Shown: piece after piece, positions 33,956 through 45,400 of the stretch
How positions within the stretch are numbered: the first letter of the stretch is position 1
Layout: each line of letters begins with the position of its first letter
Assembly (NCBI GenBank): GCA_014529385.2
Contig: CM043969.1
Span: forward strand, 31,784,446 to 31,848,445
Length of the DNA stretch: 64,000 nt
Source: Adiantum capillus-veneris
Lineage: Eukaryota; Streptophyta; Polypodiopsida; Polypodiales; Pteridaceae
Direction of reading: 5' to 3'
Notes under the pieces: model-generated
The model's database searches: none
Seen by the model: only the letters and a program-made list of their open reading frames with translations
Told to the model about the DNA's origin: nothing
Position numbers and translations under genes: made by a program

Positions 33956-36900
33956 GGTTTGGTGAATCAAAGGCGTGCTTCAACGTTCAAATCTTCGTCC
34001 TTCCACTTGTGCGATACGGTTTAGTGAATTCAAGGTGACTTGTGTATTTTGAGTTCTATCGTTTGATCTTGCTTTAGAAAGTGTTTTAGTGTGTTTTCAT
34101 TGCCAATTTTGTGTCCATTGTAAGAGGCTATTGTGGTGAGAGGTCTCCCACACCTTAAGACAGTGTGTGTGTGTTGGCAATGTTTAGCATTCACTAAGCA
34201 TTGAGTGAGTTTTTGTACAAGCTCTACGATAGAAACATAACGAACCATCTCCATTTGCAAGTCACAAATAAGGTATCACGCAAGATCCATTCCTCTCTCT
34301 CTTCCCTTTGCTCTAGCTCTCTCTAGTCCATTCTGTGTGTCTTGGTGTGAGGTTGCTTGTGTGTGTTTTTTGTGGTGTATCTTCTTGGTTGTGCCAAAAA
34401 ATCTCTTGCGTCCTAGTTCGCATACCATAACTAGGTGGTGCCCCTATCTTGTTTGGGTTTGGCTGTGGGTTTGTTTGTTGTGTTGTGCTTGTGGTTGCCC
34501 CAGCCCCAATTGAGCAGCACGGGAGCCTTGAGGGGTGTTTAGAGGTCGCCTCTCTTGTTGCCCGCCCCGGATCGCCCCACTGCCAGTCAGGCATAAGATG
34601 CCTAAGAGCACACATTCTGGGCACACACACACTAGAAACTTAAGGAAAATTCCTCACCCCAGCATGCTTTTCTTATTTCTCTCGAAGAATACTGCATAGT
34701 TTCTAAGAAGATTTTGCTACATGTTTCACTAGTGAGTCCTCCTGAGCCAAGATGCTCTAACTCTCAGCTAGTAATAACTGGGCAAGATGCCATCCACATT
34801 AGTCTTCATCGGTTCGACGATTGAACACTAATTTCCATGAGGGCTGTGAGCCACACACGCTGGCTAAGAACCATTGTTCAATCTAGGGTAAGGGTATTCC
34901 TTGGATGATTGTTCTCAAGATCGAACAGCTCTACCTAGTAGAGTACCCATTGACGTTAATTGACAAGCAAGCGTCTTGTCATTACGGATGTTTAGGGTTT
35001 CATTCTTGCACTACATGTTTTTAGTGCGACGTGAGTTTTTGATAATCTTAAACTCACACCAACTGATCTCTACCACGGAGTATAGATGCAACAATCAGTT
35101 GTGATAGCATGGCTGTCCATAAGAGCTCGGCAGTTCACTTGTCTGTGTCTCCTGCTCTCTCTATAGCACTACGGAGTGTCTATGGACATAATGTTTTGGG
35201 GTAAGACCCAGCGGGTGATTGCTACATCACCCCATAGGCATTAAGGATCACAACTTGATCTGCACAGTTGATCTCTCCCAGTTATACTTTCAAGGAAATA
35301 CTTCCACAATCTACCACGCGCTAGCTACCAAACACACTTTTCAAGTTGATTTCAATCATTCTGTACACGGTTGACTATATCGGTTACCATTATCTGCTAG
35401 TTGAGCAGTTTCTACAAGGCGTCTTACCAAGGGCTTGGATTGCAAAGGCAACACCCAATGTAATGCTATTTGTTTTTTCAGGTAGGGGACGTGCTCCTCT
35501 CCACTTGCATACGGGTAAGTGAACATTACGTTCAAATCTCCAGGTATAAGTACGCTCGGCTTTTAAAGACGTATAAGTACGCTTGAATGTTACAGAGCCA
35601 TGCCAAGGGCATGTCGGAACAAAGTATTTTGGGCCAAGTGTCCAATCTATCTTTCTGCCTTATGCTGTTACGAACCTACTTGTAAAGTTCAATTTGGCAC
35701 ATGCTGTCACATGGGATACAACATGGTCTTGAAACTCAAGGAGTTCGGTTTAGCCAGTGTGGAGCAAGGCTAATGAGGGTCCCTCTCACTCTCGTCATAG
35801 AGTGTTTGCAGTTACCTCCACACACAAGTACATTTTGTACTTGAAGGATGTTCTTTTTTTACACATCCTTACATGAGACATATTCCACATGTGGAGAATA
35901 TGAGTCTCTGGACTGACACTGGCGCCATTATTTCAATTATGTGTCACGACAAAGTCCCTAGGTGCTGGTCATATCTGTTTTCTAGACCATTTTTAGCACG
36001 ACGTATCAGGAGCAATTTCATGGCCAGAAATTGTCGGATACTTAGAATGACTTGTTAAGGTACAAGTACTGCTAAACAACATTACAGATGGTTGTTTATA
36101 CATATAGCAAGGCTATCAGTTTGTTAATGAAAAAGTTTCATTGTCTGTACCTAGAAGTGATCAATGTTTCACCTTCCATTGTGATTCAGCCGTTTCAGCA
36201 AGGCTTGCAAAAGATTGCAACTAAAAGTATTTAGTTTCTTTTCAGAACTCTTTACATTCCTTTTAATGTGTGCTAGGTGCATCACATTTGCCATACGTAT
36301 TGGCAAGGATCATTATGGATATACATGTTCGGGTTAGTTTTTGCTAAATGCATGCACACTAGGTGTTATGGGCCCTAGTGTTTAGCAAAGGCTGATATGG
36401 AACGGCATGCATATTCCTCAAGTTGTTGATTATGAAGCATTTTTGCACTCTATGTGCACTATCTCTATGAGATTACTTTTGGGTCTATTAATCACCAATA
36501 GAGGTCATGGCTCGGTTTGGGCATTTGTGGAGTTTTTCAAGTTAACCACGATGATTATTTCGAACATTGTTGATTCCTCACCAATGTTATACACTACTGT
36601 GATTCCCTGTTTACCAGTGATCTGGGACGACTGTCTGTAAACCGTGAGGAAAACACACCTCAATACTTTCAGTTATCCAAGGGGATAGGCAGATTACAAA
36701 GAGTAATCTTGTGCTAAAGGATCTGCTAAGAGCATACGTTAGCACATCGCATTTTTGAATAGATGATTTTCTCCCTATTCTAGAATTTTCTTAAGTATGA
36801 TTTTTGACTTTGAACACCTGTTGTGGTGGGGTTGGAGATTGTGTCAATACTTTGATACGTCAAGGACTTACCAGGTGTGCTGACAAATTATGTTGGCAAG

Positions 36901-37110
36901 TAACCTTCATTAGGGATGAACATGTAGTTCTTTGTGTTCCAAACTATTCAGAATTCTAACACGAGGACACTCCCTATCTATGAACTTTTCAAGATACTTA
37001 GGCGAGTAGGAAATCTGGCTCACAACTACATGGAAAGTTACGCCAAGGTTTCCTTGCATTATTCCAGTACCTTTAGAAGATCTGAAAACTGGTTATGCCT
37101 TTGTAAAACT

Positions 37111-37255
37111 CTTAGTTATGGTTACTCCTTTACAGTACTCAAGTGAGTTATAAATGGAGTTGCCATTTAGACCCAAGTGACTCTTACTTGTGGTTACTCC
37201 TTTACAATCCTCAAGTGAGTTATAAATGGAGTTACCATTTAGACCCAAGTGGTTG
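37111..37255. repeat. 72-bp tandem duplication
   Basis: GGTTACTCCTTTACA starts at 37120 and 37192 and is followed in both copies by CAAGTGAGTTATAAATGGAG and CCATTTAGACCCAAGTG. It lies about 190 bases before the right LTR. Confidence 0.9.
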
Positions 37256-37430
37256 TAAACGGATAACAATGTTGAAAATCAAGATGTTGCTCTTGGTTTC
37301 ATTGAACCTCCTCACTGCACCAATTATCGGTCATACAGACAACTGGCTCACTTATGGGACGTCAATAAAGAAAACATTAGTATTCTTAAGAAGATCTTAC
37401 TACTTATGTTTTCGAGACGAAAAATCTTCC

Positions 37431-37444
37431 TTAAGGGGGGAGTA
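37431..37444 (+). promoter_or_regulatory. Polypurine tract of the LARD-like element
   Basis: TTAAGGGGGGAGTAA directly precedes the right LTR at 37446. It is the plus-strand priming site in LTR elements. Confidence 0.8.
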
Positions 37445-37445
37445 A

Positions 37446-37622
37446 TGTCAGGACAAGGGTCCTATGGGGCAAGGCCCAACCTAGGGGGTCAGGGACCTAG
37501 GCCAAGGGCTTGGACTGGACCGGTGCGGACTGGGGATCTGCTTAGGGCAAGATCTAGGAGCTAGGCCTCTATAAGGGGCAGTAGGGAGGAGGATCCTATG
37601 TTCAGTTACCCTATGTCTTATA
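37446..37622 (+). repeat. Right LTR (177 bp) of the LARD-like element
   Basis: It starts TGTCAGGACAAGGG and ends GTCTTATA. It is collinear with the left LTR along its whole length. The TATA box of the left LTR is changed here to CTCTATAAGG. TATTC follows at 37623-37627. Confidence 0.85.
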
Positions 37623-37627
37623 TATTC

Positions 37628-38650
37628 TACCACATACTTGTGGGAGCAAGGAGTATGTGTAAGCTTCAATGTCTTGACTAGCGTATAGTTCAGGAAGTTA
37701 TGAGTTGCACCATCATTCACTAAAATACAAGAACGTTCTCCGTTAAATAATAGTACCATGTATGCAAATCAACTCATGGGGGCCAAAGGTGTGATGCCAC
37801 AAGGGTTTCACCGAGTGCATGGTCTTTTCTTTGCCTCAAAAGAGGACAATCCTTCTTGTTATGTTGGTCCAAAAGACATCTGAAACACAATTTGTGTTTC
37901 TTTGCATGCTCAAAATTGGCAGTGTTGAGAGATCCATGTGGAGTATCTCGTGTTTGCTTAGGCTTCTTAGCCTCTTGTGGACGTAGAGAGGTAGATTGTC
38001 TCTTATTCCTCTTGGAACGTGTGGGAGATCTACCTCACCATTGGATCTTAGCCAAACTGCTCTTAGAAAAAGTATTCTTAGAGTAGGGAACATTTCCCTT
38101 CCTCTCTTGGTCATCATCATATCTTTGGGCATGACCGATGGCTTCTTCCAAAGTTTGTGGATGTTGGGTCTTGACATGAAGATGATGGTCTTTGTCAAGA
38201 CCCCTAATAAAACCCCATATCTTTTGGAATTCATCTAGACTTCTAGTTTTGATATGATTTCCCGATACTTGGAGAGATATTGAGTGAGAGAGAGGCCAGA
38301 CATGCGACATGCATCCGATGCTAATTAATTATTATCCTCTTCGTTGGAGTCCAAAAACTCTTTGGAGAAAGAAGCTTGAAACACAGCCGAAGATGGAGGA
38401 CGTTCAAGCAGCTAAGTAGCTAAGTAAAGTTTGTAACATTTGCATTTAATGCAGAGAGGTTGCGTTCAAGTACGCTTTGGCGATTTTCCAAAGTCTTGAA
38501 AGCAGCCATACCTACAAGGCCACGATCTCCTAGATCATCATCGTCATGCATATTAATGTCGGCAGCACCCATGGTGCCCAAATTTTGATGTGCATGCTCA
38601 AAATCAAAAGTGTGTGTAGGTGGGATATCCTCACTGGCCATGGTAAACAC
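37628..38650 (-). pseudogene. Ty3/gypsy gag and N-terminal protease relic
   Basis: The minus strand, from ATG near 38641 downward, reads MASEDIPPTHTFDFEHA and later a retrotransposon gag segment (FIRGLDKDHHLHVKTQHPQ, LEEAIGHAQRYDDD) at about 38100-38200. A zinc-knuckle-like stretch (CFRCLLDQHNKKDCP) is at about 37840-37890. The protease start LVNDGATHNFLNYTLVKTL (catalytic D, here with N-D-G for D-S-G) is at about 37690-37730. The reading is interrupted at 37627 by the LARD-like element and resumes at 24419. Gag packages RNA; the protease matures it. Stops and frame changes are present. Confidence 0.75.
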
Positions 38651-38986
38651 ATGCTAATGTAGAGAGAGAAAAAACATCAACTTCTACCTTGTGTTTTTTA
38701 TGCTCGGTGACTTTTGTGTTGCATGCGATCCTTGCCTTGCAAAAATTGTAGTGCTTCACTTATTGTTCTTCATAAGAATACCTTTGTTGATTCTTCACAA
38801 AAACTTTTCGCTTTTGTGAAGGCTTTTGCTCACTTGTGACACTTCCTCCTTTAAGAAAAAGAAATTTTGGAAGAAAACTTGTCTTTCCCTAAGGAGTGAA
38901 AAGGAAGGTTGAAACTACCTTCTTGAAGTTTGTAGCTTTACTTTCCTTCTAGATTTCTTTGTTAACTCAAGTATGGTATCTTTCAT

Positions 38987-39212
38987 TGTTGTATACAACA
39001 ACCTTGTTGTATACCACAAGGCTCAATAACTTGGATGGTAGGGTGTTGGCCTCTTACCCTCATGGGGTGGGTTCAACCCTCCTTCATGCAACGGTTTAGA
39101 GGGCCTTCCTATGCGCACAGCCAATGGCTCCAACGGAGCCTTGATTTCGTAGAGTTGTCAATTGAGTTTTTCTTGGTCGCTTGCCTTTGATGGGCGTGTG
39201 TGGGGTGGCTAC
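38987..39212 (+). mobile_element. tRNA-derived SINE-like segment
   Basis: From about 39008 the sequence resembles a tRNA. A region GGTAGGGTGTTGG resembles a D-arm. CCTCTTACCC forms an anticodon-arm-like stretch with CTT, as in tRNA-Lys. GTGGGTTCAACCC matches the pol III B box (GGTTCRANNCC). An unrelated-looking tail follows. A 14-bp palindrome TGTTGTATACAACA precedes it. The copia element at 39213 is inserted downstream in this tail, and the tail may resume at 44800. No clear A-tail or target duplication is seen. Confidence 0.4.
39208..39212. repeat. Target duplication GCTAC (left) of copia-1
   Basis: GCTAC precedes the 5' LTR and recurs directly after the 3' LTR at 44800-44804. Confidence 0.8.
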
Positions 39213-39890
39213 TATTGCCATACACTTGTGGTAGTGATGTGTGTGAACACACTAGGCATTAGGAAAATTTTGAACTCATTTTTGGGCCTTTTAAGAGTGC
39301 CACATCATCAAAGTTGTACAAAAGAAAGCAACCCGGTAGATCCCTTTAAATATTGCTTATAACCCCATGATATGACCTATCATTGGAAAGTTCTTGAAAA
39401 ATAGATTCTAAAGAGGCAAGTTCCGAAAAGTTTGGATGAATTCTATGAAAGTTATTCCATTTTTTTTTCAATCAGCTAGGTTTTGTTACCGTTACGGTAA
39501 TCTAAAATCACATTTTTCTAGATCTACATGAAGGCAATGTCCGATACATGCATGCTATATATCAACAGATAGCAGTTGAAGAGTAGATTCTAAATATCCA
39601 ACCTCCGACAAGTTTGGATCTTATTTGCAAAAAAATTTACCAATCCCCACTTTTTGAAAGCTATGCCACATCAACAATTCTTACAAGGCCCATTTTTGAG
39701 TCCAAACTTTTCCTAATGACCGTCGGGGCATTTTTTTCCCTCTTTAGGAGGTTTTTTCCCCCGTGCATTGTATATACGTCCATCACTCTAGGGCTATCTA
39801 TCTTTCCATTGCACACTAAGTAAAATACTCTCTATTGTGCCTTGAGCTTCCTTCGTCTTCTCCAAACTTTCTGCAACCCTAATTCCAACA
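39213..39890 (+). repeat. 5' LTR of copia-1, interrupted by a MITE
   Basis: It starts TATTGCCATACAC (G-to-A at the second base relative to the other LTRs) and ends ATTCCAACA. The LTR parts are 39213-39256 and 39719-39890, about 216 bases, against 227 in the intact copy. About a dozen bases are missing near 39870. Confidence 0.88.
39257..39718. mobile_element. MITE (CATTAGG family), 462 bp, inside the copia-1 5' LTR
   Basis: The edges are exact by comparison with the uninterrupted LTR (ACTAGG|ACCG). The termini are CATTAGGAAAAT... and ...TTTTCCTAATG, giving inverted repeats of about 34 bases with a few mismatches. I see no target duplication. Interior sequence is similar to the MITE at 53255-53697 (for example ATATATCA, TAGATTCTAA, CCTCCGAC, TTTGCAAAAA in the same order). 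Confidence 0.85.
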
Positions 39891-39891
39891 A

Positions 39892-39905
39892 CTGGTATCA
39901 GAGCA
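39892..39905 (+). promoter_or_regulatory. Primer-binding site of copia-1
   Basis: CTGGTATCAGAGCA lies directly after the 5' LTR and is complementary to initiator tRNA-Met. Confidence 0.85.
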
Positions 39906-40206
39906 GGTTACGTCCTCCCGGGCTTAGTCGCCAGAGATGCTCCGGCACACGCTTGCTCACTTTCTTCGATTACAGTGACATTTGGCAAGCGTTCACAGGT
40001 CGACAAATATTTTGGATAACCTTCTAGAGGTTAGTCTACTCAGATTTCTGATGCGGGCTCATTTCGGCCTCCGTTTCCACTACAGGCAGGTCTGCACATG
40101 TAATTTTGTCATTTTATGTAGAATTTCTATCAGTGCCGTTTTCTGCATAACAGGTGCCTTACAGTCTTCTATGGTTTGTGCTATATAGCACGTGTTGACA
40201 TTTACT

Positions 40207-43200
40207 ATGGCTGACAACAACACAGATGTCTTCAAGATGTTTGCTGCTGAGGACGGGTTGGATGGGGACAATTACCCTATGTGGGCTTATATGATGCAAC
40301 ACGTTCTTATGTCAAAGGGTGTCTGGAATATTATGCAGGGCATTGATGTACGTCCTGGTTCTGAGGATGTAGGCGATGTTGAGGATGTTGTAGGTCTTGC
40401 TGAAAGGATTATTGCTATTAGAGTTGTTTTGCCTGGCTGAACAAGCTCACTGGGATGTAAAGGATGCGCAGGCTCATGCATTGATTGCATTGTCTATGAA
40501 GCGCACCATTGTTCCTCACATTTGTTCAGCAAAATTTGCAAAATAGGCTTGGGATATTTTGGTTGTTCTTTATGCAAATCGCAATGAGGCTGAAATTGCT
40601 TTGCTGCGTAAAGAGCTGGAGTCGAAGATTATGCATGAGGAAGATGATATGGACACTTTCCTTGCTGGTGTCAAGGATATCAATGAGCAGCTTATTTCTG
40701 CAGGTGAAGTCATTTCAGATAGTTTCCTTGTGCTAAATGTTCTTGATGCCTTACCAGATTCATACCAGACTTTTGCTAGTACTTGGAGACTGATGACCCA
40801 AGGAAATCCTGAAGTTGTCAAGTTTGATGCATTATGCACATTGTTGTTGCAAGAGTCACTTTCCAGAAAAAACAGGAGTAGACAGCGTGCAGTTGAACAA
40901 GCTTTTATTGCTTCTCAAAGAAAGGGTGGTAACAACAATACAACCACTTCTTATGGTTTTGCTGCGAGTGAATTTTTTTTTGTTCCTAATGCTTCTGCTG
41001 GCAGCAATTCATCTGGAAATTTGGTGATAAGGGCAAAAAGAAAATGTGTTGCCATTATTGTAAAGCTAATGATCACTTGATTAATTCATGTCCTAAGGTG
41101 AAGGCCAAAGAGGCTAAGAAAAAAGAGAATGGTTCCACTGCAAATGTTGGTTCCACTACAAATGCAACCATTGTTGAGTCTTCTGTGAAAGGAGATTGTG
41201 TTGCTGATGTTGATGCAGAATGGGATTTTAGAGTAGAGTGCACTTACAATCGTGATGTCCATGATGCATGATTGTCAGTTGCTGCAGATTCACATGTGTA
41301 GTATTTCGACAGTGGTGCTACAAAGCACATTACCTCACATCGTGAATTGTTCACCTCTCTCGAGTCTGTCCCTCATGGGAATTCAATCACTTGTGCCAAC
41401 AATGCCTCTTATCCGGTTCAGGGAGTTGGAAAGATTGTGCTTACTGCTGCAAATGGTAGTTCCTTCACACTTGTTGATGCACTTTATGTACTTGGGATCA
41501 AGAAGAATCTCTTGTCTGTATCCGCAATTGCTAGACTTGGACTTGTAGTCAAATTTGTGGATGACAGATGTACAATTCATGATCTCAGTGTTGGTGATGA
41601 AAATTGTTGCATCTGGTCTTTTGTGTCGTGGGCTGTATAAGCTCACTTCGTATGACAAGTGTGGATAAAATTTTGTAAATGTTGTTGCAGATTCAAGGGC
41701 TTTTTCAGATGCAAAACTTTGGCATGCACGTTTTGGTCATCTAAATTTTGCCAGTTTGCTGCATTTGCAGAAATCTGATATGGTTGCTTCTTTGCCGTCT
41801 CTTGAAGCACCTGTCAAACATGTTTGTGAAGGCTATATTTTGGGTAAGATGCAGCGTTCTAAGTTTCCAAAGGATGGTTCAGTTCGGGCCACATGCAGGT
41901 TGCAGCTAGTACAAAGTGATGTTTGTGGGCCCATGCAAACTCCTTCCTTGGGCAATTACCTTTACTTCATGAATTTCGCTGATGATTACTCCAGGCATGC
42001 ATGGGTATTTCCGCTTAAAGCGAAGTTCGAAGTTTTTATGTGCTTCAAACAATTTTTTTCTATGGCTGAAAATGTCTCGAAATGTACTATGGGCACCCTC
42101 CGTTCCGATCGAAGGGGGGGGGGGGGGGTATATGTCTCAAGAATTCAATGCATCTCTGGCTAGTCGTGGGATAAAACACCAATGTACAATGCCTTATACA
42201 CCTCAGCAAAATGGTGTTGCTGAGAGGCAAAACAGGTCACTTAGGGAAATGGCACAATGTATGTTCAAAAGGCAAGCTTTGCCGCATTCTTTTTGGCTTG
42301 AGGCCATCATGTGTGCCACTTATGTATTAAACAGGTGTCCTACAAAAGCTTTGCAATCTATTACTCCATATGAAGCATGGCATGATAGAAAGCCTTCTAT
42401 TGAGCACATGCGTGTTTTTGGCTGTTTGGCATATGCTTTGGTGCCACAAACACAACGCAAAAAATTGGATGATAAGGCTGTCAAATGTATTTTTGTTGGT
42501 TATAGTGCTGAAAGCAAAGGTTACAAGTTGTATCATCCGCAAACAAAACATATTCTGGTTTCATGGGATGTAGTGTTTGTGGAAGATTCTGTTCAGCCCT
42601 TGCTGTCATATACTAGAGATAGTAATGTAAGCTCACATGACATTTATGACACTTTGTTGCCTCTTTTTAGTGGTCGAAATACGAATGTAAGTTCCAATGA
42701 GGCGAATGTACAGCCTATGGGAAATTCTGAAAATGTTACAAATCAGCCTATTACTGACACAAATGTACTTGATTTACTTGATGAGGAAAGGGCTAAAAAT
42801 GAGCAGGCTAGAGGTATGCCAAAAATGGATGGTGCACACTTTGCATGACAGTAAATTGGATGCACCTTTGTCTACTCGTACTCATTCACGCTCTTGCCAT
42901 GCATCTTATGCATCAGATTGTTTTGCTTTGGCTGTGTCTAGCTTACATGATGTTGAGGAGCCTCTGTCTTTTGATGGAGCACAGAATTCAAAAAAACTGG
43001 ATGGCTGCCATGCAATCAGAATATGATGCACTTATAGAAAATGACACATGGACTTTATGTGATTTGCCTCTTGGCAAAAAGGCCATTGGTACGAAGTGGG
43101 TTTACAAGTTGAAATGCAAGCCGGATGGTGAGATCGATCGCCATAAGGCTCGACTTGTTCCAAAGGGTTATGCACAACAAAAAGGCATAGATTATGAAGA

Positions 43201-44497
43201 GACTTTTGCTCGCACTTGTCGTATGACTATTGTGCATTGTCTATGTGCATTGGTAGCTCATTTTGGTTGGGATGTACATCAATCAGACATTGTTACTACT
43301 TTCTTGAATGGTGACATATTTGAGAAAGTTTATGTAACGCAGCCTCGCGGTTTTGTCATAAAAGGACAAGAGGACAAAGTGTGCATATGTAAGAAGGCTT
43401 TTTATGGGTTGAAGCAATCTCCTCATTATTGGTATGAGAAAGATGACACTCATTTGGTCAAATGAGGCTTTCGTAACAGTCCAACAGAAAGCACATTGTA
43501 TGTAAAGCGTGAGGGTGATGTACTTCTCATTGTGGTTCTTTGTGTCGATGATTTGCTGATCATTGGACCAAATGCGAGACATATTGCTGAATTTAAGGCT
43601 GATTTGAATGCTACTTTCAAGATGAAAGATTTGGGATTGTTGCATCATTACTTGGGTATAGAGTTTAAGCAGTGTGATGGTGGTATTGCCTTGTGTCAGA
43701 AAAGTTACATAGAGACATTACTATGTAAGTTTGGACTTGAGGATTGCAAACCTATTGCCACTCCCATGGAAACGGATTTGAAGTTGAGTCTACATGATGC
43801 TGGCAATCTTGCTGATGTCACTCTTTACCAAACTGCTGTTTGGTACCTCATTTATGTATGCAGCACGAGGCTGGATATTAAGTTTGCAGTCTCATAGGTC
43901 AGCAGATTTATCCATGGCCCAGGGCCTAAGCATTGGTAGACTGTCAAGAGGATTTTCCGCTACCTTAGTGGCACTTTACATCTTGGCTTGTTTTATCCCA
44001 AGGGGGGATCATTGCCGCCAGACTTACATGCTTTTTCGGACTCAGATTGGGCTAGTTGTTTTGACACGCGAGTGTCCACAAGTGGTTTTTGTTTCATGCT
44101 TGGTAGTTCATGTATATCTTGGTTGAGCAAGAAGCAACCTACTGTGGCCACTTCGAGTTGTGAGGCTGAGTACAGGGAAGTCTTCACAGCTACGGTTGAG
44201 TGTGTATGGCTCAAACGCCTTATAGCTGATTTGGGTGTTGGATAGGACACTGCCAACACTATCTACACTGACAGTCAGAGCGCATTGGCAGTTGCGAGGA
44301 ATCCAATTTTTCATGCTCGCACCAAGCACATTGAGGTGCATTACCACTATGTTAGGGAGAGGCTCTCAGCAGGAGAGATCGGCTTGGCTTATGTGCCAAC
44401 ACAGGACAACCTTGCAGATCTTTTCACAAAGGCATTGTCTCGTGAGAAGTTTGAAGGCTTCGGCAAAGCTTTGGGATTACTCCCCTTTGTGGACTGA
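40207..44497 (+). pseudogene. copia-1 gag-pol polyprotein, decayed
   Basis: Gag starts MADNNTDVFKMF at 40207 and has a UBN2-type body (LVLNVLDALPDSYQTF). A CCHC knuckle CHYCKANDHLINSC is near 41046. The protease motif DSGATKH is at 41308, with the preceding Trp codon changed to TAG (41299). The integrase has LWHARFGHLNFASLL, CEGYILGKMQRSKF, and DVCGPM for the first Asp. The region of its second Asp is destroyed by a 15-G run (42114-42128). Reverse transcriptase runs from about 43040 (KKAIGTKWVYKLK) with CVDDLLIIG near 43536. RNase H is at 43988-44497, with CEAEYREVF and HIEVHYHYVRERL. At least eight frame changes or stops are visible, so it makes no functional polyprotein. Confidence 0.9.
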
Positions 44498-44572
44498 TCA
44501 TGTCCTCAGGGCATGGAACTTCCCTTTACTCATGTGCCAACTCTCGTTCATTGCATCACTCCAGGGGGGATT

Positions 44573-44799
44573 TGTTGCCATACACATGTGGTAGTGATGT
44601 GTGTGAACACACTAGGACCGTCGGGGCAATTTTTCCCTCTTTAGGAGGTTTTTTCCCGCGTGCATTGTATATACGCCCATCACTCTAGGGCTATCTATCT
44701 TTCCATTGCACACTAAGTAACACACTCTTTATTGTGTGCCTTGAGCTTCCTTCGTCTTCTCCAAGTTGTGTGCATTTCTCTGCAACCCTAATTCCAACA
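44573..44799 (+). repeat. 3' LTR of copia-1 (227 bp)
   Basis: TGTTGCCATACACATG to ATTCCAACA, a canonical TG...CA. It contains TGTATATACG (TATA-like) and is the same length as both LTRs of copia-2. Confidence 0.9.
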
Positions 44800-44845
44800 G
44801 CTACCGCCTGTTGGTTGGCCTCCGTGCTGCGCTCTAATGGGTGTC

Positions 44846-45088
44846 GTCTTCCCTGTCTGCAGATCGTGGGAGTGGAGATGCACGTCGCATGCACATGCAG
44901 CCCGCTTTTTCCCTTTCCCAAAATAGCTCTCGGATACCAGTGAAAGGGCAAGAGTAATGCCATGTGCTAGTCTCCACTTAACCATGCTGGTCTTCATGCT
45001 GCACATAGAACTCTGTTCCTGCCTCTTTCTTGTTGCGTTGTGATGGGCGTCGTCTTCCCTGTCTGTAGATCATGGGAGAGGAGATACG
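44846..45088. repeat. Diverged direct repeat pair
   Basis: GTCGTCTTCCCTGTCTGCAG with following GATCGTGGGAGTGGAGAT at 44846 recurs with few changes at 45048 (CTGTAGATCATGGGAGAGGAGAT). It may be two copies of the SINE-like tail that copia-1 interrupted. Confidence 0.6.
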
Positions 45089-45101
45089 CACCGCGTACAC
45101 A

Positions 45102-45245
45102 TTTACAAAAAATATCTACCCAATAGTAGCCAAAATATTCTTACAAAAAACATCTACCCAATGGTAGCCAAGATAGGGACGAGAATAGGCCAAAATAGTG
45201 TGTTCCTTTACAAAAAACATCTACCCAATGGTAGCCAAAATATTG
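45102..45245. repeat. Three copies of a 35-bp unit
   Basis: TTACAAAAAACATCTACCCA followed by ATGGTAGCCAAAATA occurs at 45103, 45141 and 45208, with one or two substitutions. Confidence 0.9.
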
Positions 45246-45249
45246 TAAC

Positions 45250-45327
45250 TGGATGAAACAATCATAGCCAAGTAAGATGACAAAGCGCGTGCACATGTGT
45301 GTGTGTGTGTGCGTGTGTGTGTGTGTG

Positions 45328-45400
<73 letters not shown>

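Larger units (their letters stand above)
30056..37445 (+). other. Non-coding interior of the LARD-like element
   Basis: No gene is supported here. The word GCAAGGC and near forms (GGCAAGG, CCAAGGG) recur through 30330-31600 and 35400-36400, and also on the other side of the CACTA insert near 25020-25130. That shows these stretches are the same element. Between about 31980 and 34640 the composition changes to AT-rich DNA with microsatellites and without that word, which may be a further insertion whose borders I cannot find. Confidence 0.5.
24425..37622 (+). mobile_element. LTR retrotransposon without recognisable gag-pol (LARD-like), 13.2 kb
   Basis: Two 177-bp direct repeats (24425-24601 and 37446-37622) are flanked by TATTC. 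A TGGTATCAGAGC primer-binding site complementary to initiator tRNA-Met begins at 24603. A purine tract (AAGGGGGGAG) ends just before the right LTR. Without the nested CACTA element the internal region is about 7.9 kb. I find no gag, protease, reverse transcriptase or integrase motif in it, so it fits a large non-autonomous derivative that would have needed proteins in trans. It interrupts a gypsy protease. LTR differences of roughly 5-8% by eye suggest it is not recent. Confidence 0.8.
39213..44799 (+). mobile_element. Ty1/copia retrotransposon, copy 1
   Basis: Paired LTRs are flanked by GCTAC. An initiator tRNA-Met primer site (TGGTATCAGAGC) is just after the 5' LTR, and a purine tract (CCAGGGGGGA) just before the 3' LTR. 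Between them are gag, protease, integrase, reverse transcriptase and RNase H in copia order. The 5' LTR is enlarged by a MITE. The coding part has many frame changes and stops. It is closely related to the minus-strand copy at 58284-63447 and the fragment at 47480-48836. Confidence 0.92.

Noticed and set aside
39008-39075. A functional tRNA-Lys gene
   Set aside because: Only the B box and an anticodon-like arm fit; stems do not close convincingly.
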